A model generated the notes under the pieces. The model saw nothing but the letters and a program-made list of their open reading frames with translations. It was not told the DNA's origin and ran no database searches. From positions 1 to 17,603 of the forward strand of contig CAZEQC010000071.1 of NCBI GenBank assembly GCA_964514285.1: DNA of 17,603 nucleotides. Reading direction: 5' to 3'. Shown here in pieces: positions 15,167 through 17,603 of this stretch; the first letter of the stretch is position 1; each line of letters starts with the position of its first letter. Position numbers and translations under genes: made by a program. The stretch comes from SKLM01 sp964514285 (GTDB lineage Bacteria > Chloroflexota > Anaerolineae > B4-G1).

Positions 15167-15994
15167 ATGACGGATAGTCGACCGAGGCTGATGGCGGCCG
15201 GTGAAGTCACAGCTGTCGTCGCGGCAGCCTCGCTCCTCTTCCATACCGTGCGCCTATCCCCACTCCGTCGCTGGGAGATGGCGCTGGTCGGTGTAGAGGG
15301 CGTGGCTCCGCTGGAGTACACGGTCGTGTTGATGTTCATCTTCACTCTCCTCTTCGTGACCCGCCGCAGGCCCGACGCTTGGGGACTTACCTTCAGGCCT
15401 CCGGGGGTTCTTCTCCGGGTGGTCGCTGTTGCTCTGGGACCGTTCCTCGTGCTTGGCGCAAGCCTATCGTCCGTCAACTGGCGTCACTGGTCGGGGGCCC
15501 TCGTCGTGTCGCTCCTTAACCTGGCGGTTCTGATCATCATTGCTCTGGCCCTGAGGGAGAATGGTGCGCCTGCAAAGGTGGTTCTGTTGGTGGTTCCCCT
15601 CCTTGTGCCCAGCGCGTTCGACGCACTGGGAGGTCTCATAGGCGTCGTGGCGAGGAAGACCCTGTACGTCTACTTGCTGGTCGCCCCCACAGAGGAGACG
15701 CTCTTCCGTGGCTACGCCCAGTCGCGGCTCAACGAAGCCTGGGGGCGACCCTACCGTTTCTTCGGCGTACCATGGGGTTGGGGGCTGATCGTCACGTCCC
15801 TGCTGTTCGGGCTCTGGCACGTCCTGCTCATGCCGTTCGTGCCAGGCGTTTGGCTCCAGGCTGCGTGGACCACAGTGGCTGGCCTGGTCTTCGGCTATCT
15901 GCGGGAGAGAAGCGGGAGCGTTGTCCCGCCTTCCTTACTCCACGGTGTGATGAACTACGTGCCCTTCACCGAGCTTCTGACCGGCGGAGGCTAG
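15167..15994 (+). CDS. CPBP-family intramembrane metalloprotease
   Basis: A membrane protein of 275 residues with about seven or eight hydrophobic segments. The three CPBP (CAAX protease/bacteriocin-processing) motifs are present in order: EETLFRG (E176, E177, R181), FGLWH (F214, H218) and HGVMN (H259, N263). The Glu and His residues are the expected catalytic or metal-binding set. Bacterial members cleave membrane-associated substrates or give bacteriocin self-immunity; the substrate here is unknown. I chose ATG at 15167 because GGGAG (15156-15160) lies 6 bases upstream; the ATG at 15161 is too close to it. The frame is open further upstream to 14930, but that part lies upstream of and across the promoter. 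It is transcribed divergently from the signalling block. Confidence 0.88.
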   Translation: MTDSRPRLMAAGEVTAVVAAASLLFHTVRLSPLRRWEMALVGVEGVAPLEYTVVLMFIFTLLFVTRRRPDAWGLTFRPPGVLLRVVAVALGPFLVLGASLSSVNWRHWSGALVVSLLNLAVLIIIALALRENGAPAKVVLLVVPLLVPSAFDALGGLIGVVARKTLYVYLLVAPTEETLFRGYAQSRLNEAWGRPYRFFGVPWGWGLIVTSLLFGLWHVLLMPFVPGVWLQAAWTTVAGLVFGYLRERSGSVVPPSLLHGVMNYVPFTELLTGGG

Positions 15995-16110
15995 GCAAGG
16001 CGCGAGGGCGCGGTGATCCTGGCTCAGCTGCCTTCAGCGGTTGTTGAGGAGTGTGATTAGGCCCAGAGGGGTATTCGCTTCATTCGCATCAGCAGTAGGG
16101 AGGCCGACCT

Positions 16111-16713
16111 ATGATTGAGACGCCACACGACTGGAGCGAGTTCGCCCTGCTCCTCGTCGACCTGCAGCGGGACTTCTGGCCGGAGAAGCTGGCCGACTGC
16201 TTCCCAGAGTTTCCGGACCGCGTCGTCCAGCTCCTGGCGCTCTCCCGCCGGGAGGGCGTCGACGTGATCCACCTCCGTGCCGCCTTTCAGCCTGATAGGT
16301 CGGACTGGATGGTGCGCTATAGGCTGCGTGGGCGCATCCCGTGCGTGCGGGGGACCCCCGGCGTCGAGGCGCTGCCCTTCGCCGTGGAGGAGGCCGGCGA
16401 GCCCATCATCGACAAGCAGACCTTCGACGGCTTCCACAACCCGGAGTTCTTGACGCTTCTCCAGGACCGCGGAAAGCGGTTCATCCTGGTCGCCGGGCTG
16501 CTCACCTCCACCTGCGTTCTCTTCACCGCCGCGTCGGCGGCCCAGCTGGGGTTTCTGACCGCCGTGGTGGGCGACTGCTGCGCCGATCACCCGACGGCCC
16601 ACGAGGAGACCCTAGAGCGGTACCAATTCGTCTTCGACAGGACTACGGTCGATGGCCTGGTGGAGCGCCACGCCGAGTGGGTCGCTGCGCTGGAGAGGCT
16701 CGACGCATCGTGA
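16111..16713 (+). CDS. Isochorismatase-like cysteine hydrolase
   Basis: A soluble 200-residue enzyme of the isochorismatase-like superfamily, which includes nicotinamidases, ureidoacrylate amidohydrolases and other amidases. The Asp-Lys-Cys triad is visible: D17 in LLLVDLQRDFW, K102 in DKQTFDGF and C135 in LLTSTCVLFTA. The length is typical for the family. ATG at 16111 follows GGGAGG at a 7-base spacing. The gene starts 116 bp after the CPBP gene, so it may share its transcript, though the spacer is long enough for its own promoter. The sequence does not tell which substrate it uses; no NAD or pyrimidine genes are adjacent. A structured inverted repeat follows 6 bp after the stop. Confidence 0.88.
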   Translation: MIETPHDWSEFALLLVDLQRDFWPEKLADCFPEFPDRVVQLLALSRREGVDVIHLRAAFQPDRSDWMVRYRLRGRIPCVRGTPGVEALPFAVEEAGEPIIDKQTFDGFHNPEFLTLLQDRGKRFILVAGLLTSTCVLFTAASAAQLGFLTAVVGDCCADHPTAHEETLERYQFVFDRTTVDGLVERHAEWVAALERLDAS

Positions 16714-16719
16714 GAGGAC

Positions 16720-16816
16720 CCTTGCGAAGGCTGCCTGGGAGTGCCGATGGCAGAGCCCCTGCCGACAGCGGTGGCCTCCCCAAAAGCTCACGAGGCGCTG
16801 CCCAGCCTTCGCAAGG
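16720..16816. repeat. 97-bp element with 14-bp perfect terminal inverted repeats
   Basis: CCTTGCGAAGGCTG at 16720-16733 is the exact reverse complement of 16803-16816. Inside are further complementary segments: TGGGAG (16736-16741) with CTCCCCA (16776-16782, one bulge) and GGCAG (16749-16753) with CTGCC (16759-16763). The nested pairing resembles a folded RNA or a MITE-like element. No target-site duplication is visible. It fills most of the spacer between the hydrolase and APH genes, and its right arm ends just before the APH ribosome binding region. Confidence 0.6.
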
Positions 16817-16829
16817 TTAGGTGCGGACA

Positions 16830-17603
16830 ATGACCAGATCCGCTAACCGGAATGCGGCGATGCTGCGCTCCCTCCTCGATCACCTCGCCGCCGGCTGGCA
16901 CGAGGGCGGGGAGCCATGGCCGGGCGGGGCGATCACGCCCATCGAGGGCGGATGGAACAACCTGCTCTATCGGGTCACCGGGCCGTCGTACGACTGGGCG
17001 GTCAAGGTCACCGTCCGCGACGAGCGCGACCGGGCCGGGCGGGAGTACGGCGCCCTGCTGGCCCTGCGCCGGGCGGGCCTGGCGGTGGCTCCGGAGCTGG
17101 TGCTGCTGGATCGGCGCCGCTACCCGCAGCCGGTGGTGGTGCAGACGTGGCTGGAGGGAGAGGCGAGCCGCCGGCTGCCAGAGGGCGACGCCGAGTGGGA
17201 ACCGCTGGTGAGGCACATGGCGACGGTCCATTCGCTCACCCCGCGGGCGACGTCCGTCCGGCTCCGACGCGGCGTGGTCGACGCCCGGACGGCCCAGGAG
17301 GCGCGTCGCCTCGTGCGGGAGCAGATGGCCCGGCTGCCTGAAGAGACGCACCCCGCGTCGCTGCGGGGCCTGGTGCGGCGCCTGGAGGCGGCGGAGCTCC
17401 CCCGCTGGGCCCGGGTGACGCCGGCGCTCTGCCGGGTGGACAACAACCTCCTCAACGTCATCCGCCGGCCGGGCGGCTGGGCCTCGGTGGACTGGGAGAA
17501 CGCGGGTTGGGGCGATCCGGCCTTCGACGTCGCCCAGCTGATGACCCATCCCGCGTACCGGGAGGTGCCGCCGTCGCGCTGGGCGTGGGTGGTGGAGACC
17601 TAC
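16830..17603 (+). CDS. APH/choline-kinase-family phosphotransferase (3' end outside window)
   Basis: At least 258 residues, running off the window end with no stop. It has the aminoglycoside phosphotransferase fold order: nucleotide-loop GGWNNLLYRV (40-49), Lys59 in AVKVT, Glu72 in REYGALLAL, and the catalytic segment RVDNNLLN (202-209) followed by VDWENAGWGDPAFDVAQL with metal-binding D221. The usual catalytic-loop His is Arg202, while D204 and N209 are in place. The ATG at 16830 has only a modest TAGGTG upstream; an in-frame GTG at 16821 is an alternative. Members phosphorylate small alcohols, sugars or drugs, or are unassigned; no substrate can be inferred, and resistance should not be assumed. 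It follows the isochorismatase-like gene by 116 bp, mostly the inverted-repeat element. Confidence 0.85.
   Translation, partial: MTRSANRNAAMLRSLLDHLAAGWHEGGEPWPGGAITPIEGGWNNLLYRVTGPSYDWAVKVTVRDERDRAGREYGALLALRRAGLAVAPELVLLDRRRYPQPVVVQTWLEGEASRRLPEGDAEWEPLVRHMATVHSLTPRATSVRLRRGVVDARTAQEARRLVREQMARLPEETHPASLRGLVRRLEAAELPRWARVTPALCRVDNNLLNVIRRPGGWASVDWENAGWGDPAFDVAQLMTHPAYREVPPSRWAWVVETY

Noticed and set aside
15034..15477. Upstream part of the 225-codon minus-strand frame
   Set aside because: It is antisense to the CPBP gene, rich in Arg/Thr/Ser, and has no start signal.
16788..17549. 253-codon minus-strand frame opposite the APH-type gene
   Set aside because: The plus-strand frame has clear phosphotransferase motifs and runs off the window; the minus frame is rich in Arg/Pro/His without a domain.
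1..17603. CRISPR array, tRNA, rRNA or transposase
   Set aside because: No regularly spaced repeats, cloverleaf with acceptor stem, rRNA segment or transposase motif was seen; the repeats present are isolated short hairpins.

Overview
The window is 17.6 kb of GC-rich DNA with dense, GC-biased codon usage and frequent GTG/TTG starts. A fused glycyl-tRNA synthetase, a lipoprotein with a Pro/Thr-rich linker and many multi-domain PAS/REC histidine kinases suggest a Chloroflexota-like bacterium. That assignment is an inference from gene content; no rRNA or other taxonomic marker is present.

Layout. (1) 1-2280 (+): the 3' part of an alpha-beta fused glycyl-tRNA synthetase. (2) 2281-2522: a convergent intergenic region with palindromes. 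(3) 2523-14760 (-): seven genes for signal transduction. In transcription order they are a MASE1-PAS-PAS-kinase-REC hybrid, a REC-PAS-kinase-REC hybrid, a family-1 solute-binding lipoprotein, a kinase with a large helical extracytoplasmic domain, a 7TM-PAS kinase, an Rcp1-like single-domain response regulator, and a REC-kinase. A possible 77-codon gene (14800-15033) precedes this block. (4) 15047-17603 (+): a CPBP-type membrane protease behind a good sigma70-like promoter, an isochorismatase-like cysteine hydrolase, a 97-bp inverted-repeat element, and an APH-type kinase cut by the window end.

How the genes may work together. The lipoprotein gene lies 3 bp upstream of the helical-domain kinase and no permease is present. 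This suggests the binding protein is the ligand-sensing subunit of the kinase, as in TorT/TorS or LuxP/LuxQ. That kinase and the next one share a near-duplicate catalytic core but have different sensors, and both may feed the Rcp1-like regulator. The last gene joins a receiver to another kinase core, so phosphate signals could converge on it. No DNA-binding or second-messenger output domain is encoded in the block, so its output must lie elsewhere or act by protein-protein contact.

Short dispersed hairpin repeats sit in three spacers of the signalling block (2317-2342, 6028-6045, 9313-9451). They may be a REP-like family of the host genome. No CRISPR array, tRNA, rRNA, transposase or integrase was found.
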